Shown in pieces: positions 16,479-24,769 of a stretch of 64,000 nucleotides of DNA (its first letter is position 1; each line of letters begins with the position of its first letter). The DNA comes from Dankookia rubra (lineage in GTDB: Bacteria > Pseudomonadota > Alphaproteobacteria > Acetobacterales > Acetobacteraceae): assembly GCF_004355005.1 (NCBI RefSeq), contig NZ_SMSJ01000014.1, positions 1-64,000 on the forward strand, in the 5' to 3' direction. The position numbers and the translations under genes are program-made. The notes beneath the pieces are model-generated. The model was not told the origin of the DNA. It saw nothing but the letters and a program-made list of their open reading frames with translations, and searched no databases.

Positions 16479-16784
16479 CTAGTGGCGCACCTCCGGTCCG
16501 CCGTCGCCGGAGTTGCCGACGATCATGCCGCCGGACGGACTGCCGAGGTTCGCGCCGCCCATGAGGCTGTGGTCCATCTCGTAGCCGTCGCCCTGCGCCG
16601 AGAGCGTTGGCGCCGCTGTCCCCGGGTGCTGCCTGGGAACCGGGGTGCCACCCATGAGGCCGTGGTCCATCTCGTAAGCGCCACCGCCCTGGGGCGTCAG
16701 AACGGGCTGCGCAACACCAGCGTGCGCGCCGAGCAGAAGGGCGACGCTGGCCGCCGCGGCGAGCACGGCGAACTTCTTAGTCAT
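16479..16784 (-). CDS. Exported MDHxxMGG-repeat protein, copy 1
   Basis: 101 residues, ATG at 16784. A Sec signal ends near AGVAQP. The mature chain has two tandem units of the form P-x-L-x-x-Q-G-x(3-4)-E-M-D-H-x-L-M-G-G (EMDHGLMGG and EMDHSLMGG), followed by SPSGGMIVGNSGDGGPEVRH. A paralogue with the same plan is at 24770-25120. The Met-Asp-His...Met spacing suggests copper coordination. I know of no named family. Box c lies 105 bp upstream. Confidence 0.7.
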   Translation of the reverse strand: MTKKFAVLAAAASVALLLGAHAGVAQPVLTPQGGGAYEMDHGLMGGTPVPRQHPGTAAPTLSAQGDGYEMDHSLMGGANLGSPSGGMIVGNSGDGGPEVRH

Positions 16785-16881
16785 TGGGGATCTCCACTTT
16801 GTCGCGCACCGCAAGCCGGTGCGCCGCTCGAACAGGATTGGCCGCCCGACGACGTAGCGGCAACGGAGCTCCGCGCCACGG

Positions 16882-16897
16882 CAATGCTTTGTAAGGC
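16882..16897 (-). promoter_or_regulatory. Copper response-regulator box, site c
   Basis: Minus strand GCCTTACAAAGCATTG, direct repeat GCCTT-N5-GCATT. Centre 105 bp upstream of the start at 16784. Confidence 0.45.
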
Positions 16898-16912
16898 GGA
16901 CTGCCCCACGGC

Positions 16913-17761
16913 TCAGAAGAAGATGCGGATGCCCGCCACCACGGTTGACTGCGAGGGCTTCTCGCCGATGCGGCGGTTGAGGCCGGTCGAGCCACCGTTG
17001 AAGCTCTCGTACGAGTACCCGATGTACGGCGCGAACTCGCGGGTGATCTCGTAGCGCAGCCGCAGCCCCACCTCCGTACGGTAGAGCCCGGGCGCGATCA
17101 GCGCGTCGCGGTCCCAGCCGGTCGAGAAGTTCAGCTCCGCCTCGGGCTGCAGGATGAGGCGGTTGGTGATGAGCAGGTCGTAGGACGCGGCCGCCCGCGC
17201 GAGAAAGACGCCGCCCTCGCCGAAGAAGCCCTGCAGCTGCACCTCGAAGAAGCCCGGCGCCAGCCCCTGCAGCGCCACCATCCCGTAGGTCCGCGACGGC
17301 GTGCCCTGGGACGGGTTGATGCGGAAGTCGTGCCGCACGCCCCCCTGGATGTCCCAGTAGTAGCCGACCAGACGGGAGTAGAGCAGTTGCACCTCCGCGC
17401 GCTCCAACCCGCCGCGGTCGCGGTTGGTCTCGCCGCGCGTGTTGACCCAGGCCCGGTGGTAGTCCGTACCGTAGTAGGCGGAGCCCTCCCAGGCGTAAAT
17501 GGGGCTGCCGCGGCCGTTGCTGCGGATCTCGTTCTGGTCGAGCAGGACGGCGCCGAAGTAGAGCGGCGGGTGCCCGGCGTCGATGCCGTGCGTCTCAGGA
17601 GCGAGGAGTCCTCCTCCCGGGGCGGGAGACGGGTTCGTAGCGGTCGCCGCGAGCGCGCCGTGATCGGCGTGGCCGCTTTGCGTCTGCGCCCAGGCCGAGC
17701 CGGAGGAGAGCGCGGCGGCGAGCAGGCCCGCCGCCGCGACCTTCAACGTGCTGGAGATCAT
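16913..17761 (-). CDS. copB: Copper resistance protein B, second copy
   Basis: 282 residues. Signal peptide MISSTLKVAAAGLLAAALSS ends near SAWAQ. The CopB domain shows WEGSAYYGTDYHRAWVNTRG, AAASYDLLITNRLILQPEAE and RLRYEITREFAPYIGYSYE, closing with Phe-Phe as an outer-membrane barrel should. It differs clearly from the first CopB and has a short His stretch (HADHG) after the signal. It lies 16 bases behind the second multicopper oxidase, forming a second copAB unit in the opposite direction. Confidence 0.9.
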   Translation of the reverse strand: MISSTLKVAAAGLLAAALSSGSAWAQTQSGHADHGALAATATNPSPAPGGGLLAPETHGIDAGHPPLYFGAVLLDQNEIRSNGRGSPIYAWEGSAYYGTDYHRAWVNTRGETNRDRGGLERAEVQLLYSRLVGYYWDIQGGVRHDFRINPSQGTPSRTYGMVALQGLAPGFFEVQLQGFFGEGGVFLARAAASYDLLITNRLILQPEAELNFSTGWDRDALIAPGLYRTEVGLRLRYEITREFAPYIGYSYESFNGGSTGLNRRIGEKPSQSTVVAGIRIFF

Positions 17762-17777
17762 GCTGGTCTCCCGCCGC

Positions 17778-19730
17778 TCAGTGGTCGTGACCAGCGGGCA
17801 TGGCGACCGGCGTGGGCTGCTGTGCGGACGCGACGGGCGCGCCGTCGCGGGTGACGCGGAAGATCCGCATCATGCCGGACTCCATGTGGTAGAGCAGATG
17901 GCAATGGAAGGCCCAATCGCCTTCCGCGTCGACCAGCACGTCCACGTCGAGCGACGTCCCAGGCTTGATGTTGACGACGTGCTTGCGCGGGTTGAAGGCG
18001 CCGTTGCCGAGGTCAGGGACCATCCACATCCCGTGCAGGTGCATAGGGTGGTTCATCATGGTCTCGTTGGTGAAGCGGATGCGCAGGCGCTCGCCGCGCC
18101 GGGCGACGATGGGCTGGGCGCGCCAGAACTCGTTGCCGTTCATCGACCAGATGTAGCGCTCCATGTTCCCAGTCAGCCGCACCTCGATGATGCGGTCGTA
18201 GGGCCGCCACTCCGGGTCGGGGCGCAGCGGGCGCAGGTCGCGGTATGAGAGCACGCGGGCGCCGGGCGGCGCGCCGGTGTCCTGCACGACCGGGTCGGCC
18301 ATCGCCATCCCGCCGTGCCCCGCGTGCGCCTGCATGCCGCCCGCGGTGGTGGTGGCCAGGGTGCCGGGGCCGTGCGCGCCAGCGGCGCCCGGAGAGCCGT
18401 GACCCATCGCCGCGTGGTTCATTCCCATGGGGGTGGATGAACCCGTGCCGCCGTGACCCATCGCAGCGTGGTCCATGGCTTGGCCGCCCGGGGGTGCCGC
18501 CTGTCCCTGCATCTGGCCGCCGCCGGTCCCGGACATGTCGCCGTGGCTCATCCCGGAGGACGGCCAGACATGCCCCGGCTGGTCCCGCTCCGGCCGCGGC
18601 GTGCCGCGGTCGAGGCCTGTTGGGCCGGGGTTCATGAACATGTCCGTCATGGTGAGGACCGGGCGCGGGCGGTGCTGCGGCAGGGGCTCGACCGGGGCGT
18701 CCATGCGCGGCGCCAGCCGCGTTCTGGCCCAGCCGGTGCGGTCCATGGTCTCGGCAAGGATCTGGTATTGCCGATCCTCGCGCGGCTCGACGATGACATC
18801 GTAGGTCTCGGCGACGGCGATGCGCAACTCGTCGACGACCACAGGGCGGATGTTGTTCCCGTCGGCCTGAACGACGGTCATCCTCAGCCCCGGGATGCGC
18901 ACGTCGAAGTAGGTCATGGCCCCGGAGTTGATGAGCCGAAGCCTCACCCGCTCACCCGGGCGGAACAGCAGCGTCGCGGGCGTCTCCGGGCGGAAGCCGT
19001 TGACCAAGTAGCGGTAGGTCGCGCCGGTGATGTCGGCGATGTCGGTCGGATCCATCCGCATCTCGGCCCAGTCGAGCCGGTCGCGGACGATGGCGCGGCG
19101 CGCCTCGCCGCTCGGCGCCCGCCCTAGGTCGCGCAGCAGGTCGACCAAGGTGCGCCGGTTCCAGTTGTAGTAGCCGGGGTCGCGCTTGAGGTTCTGCAGC
19201 ACGCGCGCGGGCCGCTCGTCGGTCCACTCGGAGAGCTGGACGACGTGGTCGCGGTTGTAGCGGAAGGGCTCGGGCTCGCGCGGCTCGATGACAATGGGCG
19301 CGTAGAGGCCGCGCTGCTCGTGGTCGAGGTTGTGGGCGTGGTACCAGTACGTCCCGGCCTGGCGGACGGGAAAGCGGTACTCGAAGGTCTGCCCGGGACC
19401 GACGCCCTGCGTAAAGCCCGGGCTGAAACCCGGGGAGCCGTCCATCGACGCGGGCAGGATCAGCCCGTGCCAGTGGATGCTGCTTTCCTTGTCCATCCTG
19501 TTCGTGACCCGGACCACCGCTTCCTCGCCCTCGCGCAGGCGGAGCAGCGGGCCGGGGAACTGGCCGTTGACCGTCACCGCCGGGCGGTCGGTACCGTCGA
19601 CGTTGACCACCCGCTCCTCGAGCGTCAGGTCGTACCGCTGCGCCAGCGCGGGCGCCGCCACGGCCACCAGCACCGCCCCGGCCAGCGACAGCTGCCGCAA
19701 CGCGGTCCAGAATCGCGAAATCCACATCAT
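17778..19730 (-). CDS. copA: Multicopper oxidase CopA, second copy (Sec-exported)
   Basis: 650 residues from the ATG at 19730, with GGAGGTGCCGGG upstream. The signal (SRFWTALRQLSLAGAVLVAV...ALAQ) has no twin arginines, unlike the first CopA. Copper ligands: IHWHG (~80), YWYHAH (~122), HPMHLHG (~567) and HCHLLYHMESGMM (~612). A Met/His/Gly-rich segment (residues ~380-495, e.g. MGHGGTGSSTPMGMNHAAMG) precedes the third cupredoxin domain. C-terminus ends in GHDH. Expected to oxidise Cu(I) in the periplasm. Box d is 115 bp upstream. Confidence 0.92.
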   Translation of the reverse strand: MMWISRFWTALRQLSLAGAVLVAVAAPALAQRYDLTLEERVVNVDGTDRPAVTVNGQFPGPLLRLREGEEAVVRVTNRMDKESSIHWHGLILPASMDGSPGFSPGFTQGVGPGQTFEYRFPVRQAGTYWYHAHNLDHEQRGLYAPIVIEPREPEPFRYNRDHVVQLSEWTDERPARVLQNLKRDPGYYNWNRRTLVDLLRDLGRAPSGEARRAIVRDRLDWAEMRMDPTDIADITGATYRYLVNGFRPETPATLLFRPGERVRLRLINSGAMTYFDVRIPGLRMTVVQADGNNIRPVVVDELRIAVAETYDVIVEPREDRQYQILAETMDRTGWARTRLAPRMDAPVEPLPQHRPRPVLTMTDMFMNPGPTGLDRGTPRPERDQPGHVWPSSGMSHGDMSGTGGGQMQGQAAPPGGQAMDHAAMGHGGTGSSTPMGMNHAAMGHGSPGAAGAHGPGTLATTTAGGMQAHAGHGGMAMADPVVQDTGAPPGARVLSYRDLRPLRPDPEWRPYDRIIEVRLTGNMERYIWSMNGNEFWRAQPIVARRGERLRIRFTNETMMNHPMHLHGMWMVPDLGNGAFNPRKHVVNIKPGTSLDVDVLVDAEGDWAFHCHLLYHMESGMMRIFRVTRDGAPVASAQQPTPVAMPAGHDH

Positions 19731-19837
19731 CCCGGCACCTCCGACCCCGGGTGGCGGTTTGGCCATCCGGGGCTTCCACATCAGCGCGGAAAGCTGGCCC
19801 GCGCCCTCCCCGCCCGCAACGCGCGAGCAGCGCCGGG

Positions 19838-19853
19838 ACATACTTCGTAATGC
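19838..19853 (-). promoter_or_regulatory. Copper response-regulator box, site d
   Basis: Minus strand GCATTACGAAGTATGT, direct repeat GCATT-N5-GTATG; centre 115 bp before the second copA start. Confidence 0.55.
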
Positions 19854-19906
19854 GGCAGGCGCTGAGATCCGGGGTCGCGCGACACCGGTTCGGGGGCGGC
19901 ACGTTG

Positions 19907-19922
19907 ACATACTACGTCATAA
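19907..19922. promoter_or_regulatory. Copper response-regulator box, site e
   Basis: Minus strand TTATGACGTAGTATGT, matching site d at 12 of 16 bases; centre 111 bp before the RTX gene start on the plus strand. The weakest of the five, supported by the same spacing. Confidence 0.4.
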
Positions 19923-20025
19923 ACGCGGCCCGAACCTTGACGGGCACACCGTTGTTCTCGGCCCGCCGCGCCCCGCATAGCCACGGCCCCCAGCGCGGTC
20001 CCAGCACTGATCGGAGGAGCACAGC

Positions 20026-21477
20026 ATGGCGGATGGACTGCTCGAACTGGCTGAACGAGTGCTGGGAGGCGGGACCGCGACCGAGCGGACCGAGCGCGAG
20101 CAGTTCTCGACCTCCTTCGTGGGCATGCCGGACCACCAGCTAGCCGTGGGCGGCAACGGGGCGGACAGCTTCGGCGGCACCGACGCGGCCGACCACTTCT
20201 GGGGCCTCGGCGGCGCGGACCAGCTCGGCGGCGGCCCGGAGGGCGACGTCCTGATGGGCGGCGAGGGGCCGGACCTGCTCTCCGGCGGCCCCGGCATGGA
20301 CCACCTGCACGGTGGCGGGGGCAACGACACCCTCTACGGCGCCGCGGACGCCGACGCCCTGATGGGCGGGCCGGGCGACGACTACCTGGATGAGGGCCCC
20401 GGCCACAGCAGCATGGACGGCGAGGAGGGCAACGACACCCTCGTGGGCGGCCCCGGGCCGGACGCCTTCATCGTGCGCCACGGCTCGGGCGACGACGTCA
20501 TTCGCGACTTCACCGCCGGACCCGGCGTCGGTGACCACATCGCCCTCGAGGAAATCCGCTGGGAAAACCTGACCATCAACGACACCGCCGCCGGGGTGAA
20601 GATCAGCTGGGACGGCGGATCCGTGCTGCTCGAGGGCGTGCAGAAGTCCGAGCTCTCGCAGGACGACTTCATGTTCTACAACGAGCCCGACTTGCCGCCG
20701 GGCGCCCGCGCGCCGGACAGGCCCGTCGAGGAGCGCCCGAGCACGAGCGTGCCCGGGCCGGAAATCACCGGTGCCCTGCCCGCGGCGGACCAGAGCCTGG
20801 TTCCCGGCCAGGGCGACCCCGCCCACACCATCGCCTTCGACATGTACGCGGCCGCCATAGGCACGGAGCATGGCGACCTGCTGGTCGGCAGCGGCGACTG
20901 GGACCAGATCTTCGGGCGCGGGGGGGACGACATCCTGCTCGGCAAGGGCGGCGACGATGTCCTCGACGGCGGCGAGGGCAACGACCTGCTGTCGGGCGGC
21001 GACGGCCCGGACCAGCTCGAGGGCGGCCAGGGCAAGGACACCCTGGTGGGCGGCGCCAAGAACGACGAGCTGATGGGCGGCGACGGCAACGACTGGCTCG
21101 CCGAGGGCGAAGGCCACGGCATGCTCAACGGCGGGAAGGGCGACGACATCTACCTGGGCGGCGCGGGTTCGGACGCCTTCATGGTCTCGCGGGACAGCGG
21201 CCACGACGTCGTGCTAGACTTCCGCGCGACCGGCCTGGCGCAGGGCCTCTTCGACCACATCGCCTTCATGGACGTCGACGCCAAGGACGTGACGGTCGAG
21301 GACACCGGCCTCGGGGCCAAGGTCTCCTGGGACGTGGACCACGTCGGTGGGGCGGACGGCTCGATCTTGCTCCTCGGGGTGGCCAAGGGGAACCTGCGGC
21401 AGAGCGACTTCATGTTCCCGACCCCGCAGTTTGTCGAGGGCATCAGCGACGTCGGGTCCTGGTACATCTTCGCGTAG
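20026..21477 (+). CDS. RTX-type calcium-binding protein
   Basis: 483 residues; ATG with GGAGG upstream. Two blocks of glycine/aspartate nonapeptides of the GGxGxDxLx type (~residues 60-125, and ~300-350 with GGDDVLDGGEGNDLLSGGDG), each followed by a serralysin-like segment (DAFIVRHGSGDDVIRDF; DAFMVSRDSGHDVVLDF) ending in DDFMF or SDFMF. RTX repeats fold as a beta-roll on binding Ca2+ and are usually secreted by type I systems; no transporter is seen here. No enzymatic domain found. It is divergent from the second copA across sites d and e. Confidence 0.85.
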   Translation: MADGLLELAERVLGGGTATERTEREQFSTSFVGMPDHQLAVGGNGADSFGGTDAADHFWGLGGADQLGGGPEGDVLMGGEGPDLLSGGPGMDHLHGGGGNDTLYGAADADALMGGPGDDYLDEGPGHSSMDGEEGNDTLVGGPGPDAFIVRHGSGDDVIRDFTAGPGVGDHIALEEIRWENLTINDTAAGVKISWDGGSVLLEGVQKSELSQDDFMFYNEPDLPPGARAPDRPVEERPSTSVPGPEITGALPAADQSLVPGQGDPAHTIAFDMYAAAIGTEHGDLLVGSGDWDQIFGRGGDDILLGKGGDDVLDGGEGNDLLSGGDGPDQLEGGQGKDTLVGGAKNDELMGGDGNDWLAEGEGHGMLNGGKGDDIYLGGAGSDAFMVSRDSGHDVVLDFRATGLAQGLFDHIAFMDVDAKDVTVEDTGLGAKVSWDVDHVGGADGSILLLGVAKGNLRQSDFMFPTPQFVEGISDVGSWYIFA

Positions 21478-21485
21478 CGGCCCGT

Positions 21486-21515
21486 GCGCCGGTCCGGGCC
21501 CCGCCGGACCGGCGC
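21486..21515 (+). terminator. Hairpin terminator after the RTX gene
   Basis: A 12-bp perfect stem (GCGCCGGTCCGG / CCGGACCGGCGC, loop GCCCCG) starts 8 bases after the stop. No T-run follows, so termination strength is uncertain. Confidence 0.55.
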
Positions 21516-21621
21516 CCCGCCCGCAGCCGTGTCCCGCCGCGGTCGCCGCCCGAGTGGACCCCAGGGCGCCGCCGGAAATGCGACAAAACATGTACGAGGC
21601 GCCCTCGCCCCAGCGCCGAGC

Positions 21622-21652
21622 TTGACCTTCCCTCCATGGCAGGGTCCACCTC
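21622..21652 (+). promoter_or_regulatory. CueR-type promoter of the copZ-like gene
   Basis: TTGACC (21622-21627), 19-base spacer with the dyad CCCT-CCATGGC-AGGG, then CACCTC (21647-21652). Reading on into the coupled genes, it would also supply the two-component system. Confidence 0.7.
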
Positions 21653-21673
21653 GAGGGCCGGATGGAGGTCGGC

Positions 21674-21877
21674 ATGGTTGTCTTCAGGGTTCCGAACATG
21701 AGCTGCGGCGGCTGCGCCCGGGCGGTGCAGGCCGCCCTACGCACCGCGGCCCTCGGGGCCGAGGTCGAGGTGGACCTGCGGCGCCGGGAGGTCTCGGTGG
21801 CGGGCGCGCCGGACGCGGACGGCTTGGCCCGCGCGCTGCGCGACGCGGGCTTCGCGGGCGAAAGGCTCGATGTCTGA
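21674..21877 (+). CDS. copZ: CopZ-like copper chaperone (HMA domain)
   Basis: 67 residues from the ATG at 21674 (GGAGG 4 bases upstream). A single HMA fold: VPNMSCGGCARAVQAAL with the MxCxxC Cu(I) site, then VEVDLRRREVSVAG and ALRDAGFAGE. It shuttles Cu(I) in the cytosol. Its 3' end overlaps the response-regulator gene by 8 bases, so a CueR-controlled chaperone leads directly into the two-component system. Confidence 0.85.
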   Translation: MVVFRVPNMSCGGCARAVQAALRTAALGAEVEVDLRRREVSVAGAPDADGLARALRDAGFAGERLDV

Positions 21878-22697
21878 TGAGGGCTGGAGCGAGGCGGCCT
21901 GGCCGGGCATGAACGCGGCCCGCAGGGGAGGCTCGCCCCCGGAGCCGCCCGGCCGACCCAGCCTGGCGCCGGAGGCGCACGTCCTCGTCGTCGAGGACGA
22001 CGCGCCGATGCGCCACCTCATCGGCAGGCTCCTGCGCGAGAACGGTTTCCGCGCCACCGGTGTCCGCGACGGCCGGGAGATGCGGGAGACGCTACGGCAC
22101 GCGGAGGTCGACCTCATCCTGCTCGACGTGATGCTGCCCGGCGAGTCCGGCCTCGACCTGCTGCGCGAACTCCGCAGGGAGCAAACCTCGCTGCCGGTGG
22201 TCATGGTGACCGCCAAGGGGGCGGAGGCGGAACGCGTCCTCGGCCTCGAGCTCGGGGCAGACGACTACCTGCCCAAGCCCTTCGGGCGGCGGGAGCTGCT
22301 GGCGCGCGTCCGCGCGGTGCTGCGCCGCGCCCGCCCGACGGCGGCCGGGCCGGAGGAGGCGGCGGCGCACCGCGGTGCCCGCCAACTGCGCTTTGACGAC
22401 TGGACGGTCGACACGGCGCGGCGGGAGGTGCTCGCCCCCGGCGGCGCGGTGGTGGACTTCTCCGGGGCCGAGTACGACCTGCTGCTCGCTTTCCTGGAGC
22501 ACCCGCATCGGGTGTTAGCGCGCGACCAGATCCTGGAGTTGTCGCGCGGGCGGCTGGCGGACCCGAACGACCGCAGCGTGGACGTGCTGGTCAGCAGGCT
22601 GCGCCGGAAGCTCGAGGGGGAGGGCGGGACCGCGATGATCAAGACGGTCCGGGGCTCGGGATACATGTTCCTCCCGCAGGTGGAGCGGCTCGCTTGA
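21870..22697 (+). CDS. OmpR-family response regulator, probable copper
   Basis: 275 residues. Receiver domain: acidic pocket VVEDD (41-45), phospho-acceptor Asp86 in LILLDVMLPG, Lys in DYLPKPFG. A winged-helix DNA-binding domain follows (VDFSGAEYDLLLAFLEHP...SVDVLVSRLRRKLE). About 35 residues precede the receiver; an in-frame ATG at 21909 would shorten this. It is translationally coupled to the kinase and lies among copper genes. The five GYATT-N5-GTATK direct repeats are plausible binding sites for a head-to-tail OmpR-type dimer; the link is inferred. Confidence 0.9.
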   Translation: MSDEGWSEAAWPGMNAARRGGSPPEPPGRPSLAPEAHVLVVEDDAPMRHLIGRLLRENGFRATGVRDGREMRETLRHAEVDLILLDVMLPGESGLDLLRELRREQTSLPVVMVTAKGAEAERVLGLELGADDYLPKPFGRRELLARVRAVLRRARPTAAGPEEAAAHRGARQLRFDDWTVDTARREVLAPGGAVVDFSGAEYDLLLAFLEHPHRVLARDQILELSRGRLADPNDRSVDVLVSRLRRKLEGEGGTAMIKTVRGSGYMFLPQVERLA

Positions 22698-24088
22698 GGC
22701 AGGCACCGGGCTGGAAAAGGGCGCTGGTGTGGCTCTCGCCAGCGACGCTGGCGGGCAGGACCTCGCTCGCCCTCCTCGCCGGGCTATTGGTGTTCCACTT
22801 CGGGAGCGTCTGGCTGCTGGAGCGGGGGGTGCGCGACGCCCTGGAGGAGGCGCGCGAGGTCCACGTGGCCGACCATGCGGCGATGGCGGCCCGTGTCCTC
22901 GGCGCCCTGCCGAATGAGCTGCGCGGGGCCGCCGCGCGCGCTCTTTCCACACCCGCCTTCGAGGCCGACTGGAGTTGGCGCGCCGCCGCGAACCCAGCCG
23001 CGGACGACGCGGCCCTGGCGCCGCTCCGCGCCAGGCTGGTTCAGCGCGCGCCAGACCTGGCGGGCCTCCACCTCCGTCTCGGCCTCGCCCCGGCGGAGGA
23101 CGGCGGGCCGCGGCGCATCCGGGGTGCGATGCGCCTCGCGGACGGCAGCTGGGTCTCCTTCGCCGCCCCGTCGCCTGACCTCGCGCCGGTCCCTACCCAC
23201 GCGTCGGTCGCCTCGCTCACCGCGATGGCGTTCGGCATCGTGCTCGCCTCCGTCCTCGTGGTCCGCTGGATCACCACCCCGCTGCGGCGCCTGGCAAAGG
23301 CGGCGGAGGGTTTCGGCCGGGGCGCGGCGCCGGTGCCGTTGCCCGAGGACGGGCCGCGCGAGGTGTGCGAGGCCGCCCGGGCCTTCAACGCCATGCAGGC
23401 GCGCATCCACCGCCTCGTCGCCGACCGCACGCAGGCGCTGGCCGCCGTCAGCCACGACCTGCGCACCCCGATCCAGCGGCTGCGGCTGCGCGCGGGCTTC
23501 CTGGACGACGGGGAAGCGCAGCGGGCCATCGACGCCGACCTCGACGAGATGGAGGGAATGGTCGGCTCGACGCTCGCCTACCTCCGGGGAGAGACGGAGA
23601 GCGAGGAGCCGCGGCAGGCCGACCTCGCCGCCATCCTGCGCACCCTCAGCGACGATGCGTCCGACCGCGGCGCCTCGGTGACCTACGCCGGGCCCGACCG
23701 GGCGGTGCTGTCGCTCCGGCCGCTGGCGGCCAAGCGCGCCTTCGCCAACCTCATCGACAACGCGGTCAAGTACGGTGGCGGCGCGCGCGTCACGCTCTCG
23801 GACGTCTCGAAGGACGCGACGGTCTGGATCGAGGACGACGGGCCCGGCATCCCGGAGGCGGAGCAGGAGGCCGTGTTCGAGCCATTCCACCGCCTCGATG
23901 CGTCGCGGAACCGCGGCACCGGCGGCTCGGGGCTTGGCCTGACCATCGCCCGGCAGGTGATCGCCGCCCACGGCGGCACGGTGTCGGTCGCCAACCGGCA
24001 GGGCGGCGGCCTGAGGGTGACGGTGCGGCTGCCGCGGTCGGGCGCGTGCGCCGCAGGCGCCGAGGCCAAGACCGGGCAACGCGCGTGA
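22694..24088 (+). CDS. Sensor histidine kinase, probable copper sensor
   Basis: 464 residues starting at a TTG that overlaps the regulator stop. Transmembrane helix at ~20-40, a periplasmic region of ~140 residues with few His/Met, a second helix (~175-195), HAMP (TTPLRRLAKAAEGF), HisKA with AVSHDLRTP (~253), and a catalytic domain with NLIDNAVKYGG, EDDGPGIP and GSGLGLTIARQV. Complete and apparently functional. The stimulus is not visible in the sequence; copper is inferred from the neighbours. Confidence 0.9.
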   Translation: MRQAPGWKRALVWLSPATLAGRTSLALLAGLLVFHFGSVWLLERGVRDALEEAREVHVADHAAMAARVLGALPNELRGAAARALSTPAFEADWSWRAAANPAADDAALAPLRARLVQRAPDLAGLHLRLGLAPAEDGGPRRIRGAMRLADGSWVSFAAPSPDLAPVPTHASVASLTAMAFGIVLASVLVVRWITTPLRRLAKAAEGFGRGAAPVPLPEDGPREVCEAARAFNAMQARIHRLVADRTQALAAVSHDLRTPIQRLRLRAGFLDDGEAQRAIDADLDEMEGMVGSTLAYLRGETESEEPRQADLAAILRTLSDDASDRGASVTYAGPDRAVLSLRPLAAKRAFANLIDNAVKYGGGARVTLSDVSKDATVWIEDDGPGIPEAEQEAVFEPFHRLDASRNRGTGGSGLGLTIARQVIAAHGGTVSVANRQGGGLRVTVRLPRSGACAAGAEAKTGQRA

Positions 24089-24134
24089 ACACACCCGCGC
24101 CAGGACCCGACAGACCCGATAGGAGGACGAGGAC

Positions 24135-24587
24135 ATGCTGCAGCGCCGCCACCTGCCCGTCGCTCTGGCCGCGGTGGGCACTCTTCCGTCGGCCGCCCTA
24201 GCCCAAGGCATCGGCAGCCCTGGCCCCGCCATGCCCGGGACGGGGCACGGCACGATGACGCCGCGGGACTGCGTCCTCGTCTGCGTCAGGTCCCACGCCA
24301 TGTGCCTCGAGACGGCGCGCTACTGCACCGAGCAGACCAGTGGGCACATCGCGCCGGGCCACGTGGCGCTTCTCCAGGACTGCGCGGAGATGTGCCAGCT
24401 GACCGCCAACTCCCTGCTCCGCCGCTCGTCGCGGCACTCGGTGGTGTGCAACGCCTGCGCCGAGCTTTGCGAAACCTGCGCCAAGGACTGCGAGGCGTTC
24501 ACGGGTGACGAGCAGATGAAGCGCTGCGCAGGGGTCTGCCGGGACTGCGCCGAGAGCTGCCGCGACATGGCGCGGTCGCCCGTTTGA
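24135..24587 (+). CDS. Exported four-helix copper-storage protein (Csp1-like)
   Basis: 150 residues. The N-terminus MLQRRHLPVALAAVGTLPS is an export signal with adjacent arginines, possibly Tat as in methanotroph Csp1. The mature chain has 15 Cys spaced along four helices (CVLVCVRSHAMC; CAEMC; CNACAELCETCAKDC; CAGVCRDCAESC). It would store Cu(I) in the periplasm. 46 bases behind the kinase gene, likely the last gene of that operon. The cytosolic counterpart is at 11151-11555. Confidence 0.85.
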   Translation: MLQRRHLPVALAAVGTLPSAALAQGIGSPGPAMPGTGHGTMTPRDCVLVCVRSHAMCLETARYCTEQTSGHIAPGHVALLQDCAEMCQLTANSLLRRSSRHSVVCNACAELCETCAKDCEAFTGDEQMKRCAGVCRDCAESCRDMARSPV

Positions 24588-24769
24588 CGGGGTCGGGCGC
24601 TGGCGCCCGGCCGCGTTCCGGACGACGGATGGTTGGTCGCAGACTTGCTGTTGCGGGATGAAAACACCCCGTAAGGCTTCCGTCCTTCGCGCGTCTCACT
24701 CATCGCAGCGTTCGCGGTTCCGGACCCGGTGCCGAACGGACGCGGCGGACTGAAGGAGAGAAGGCCACC

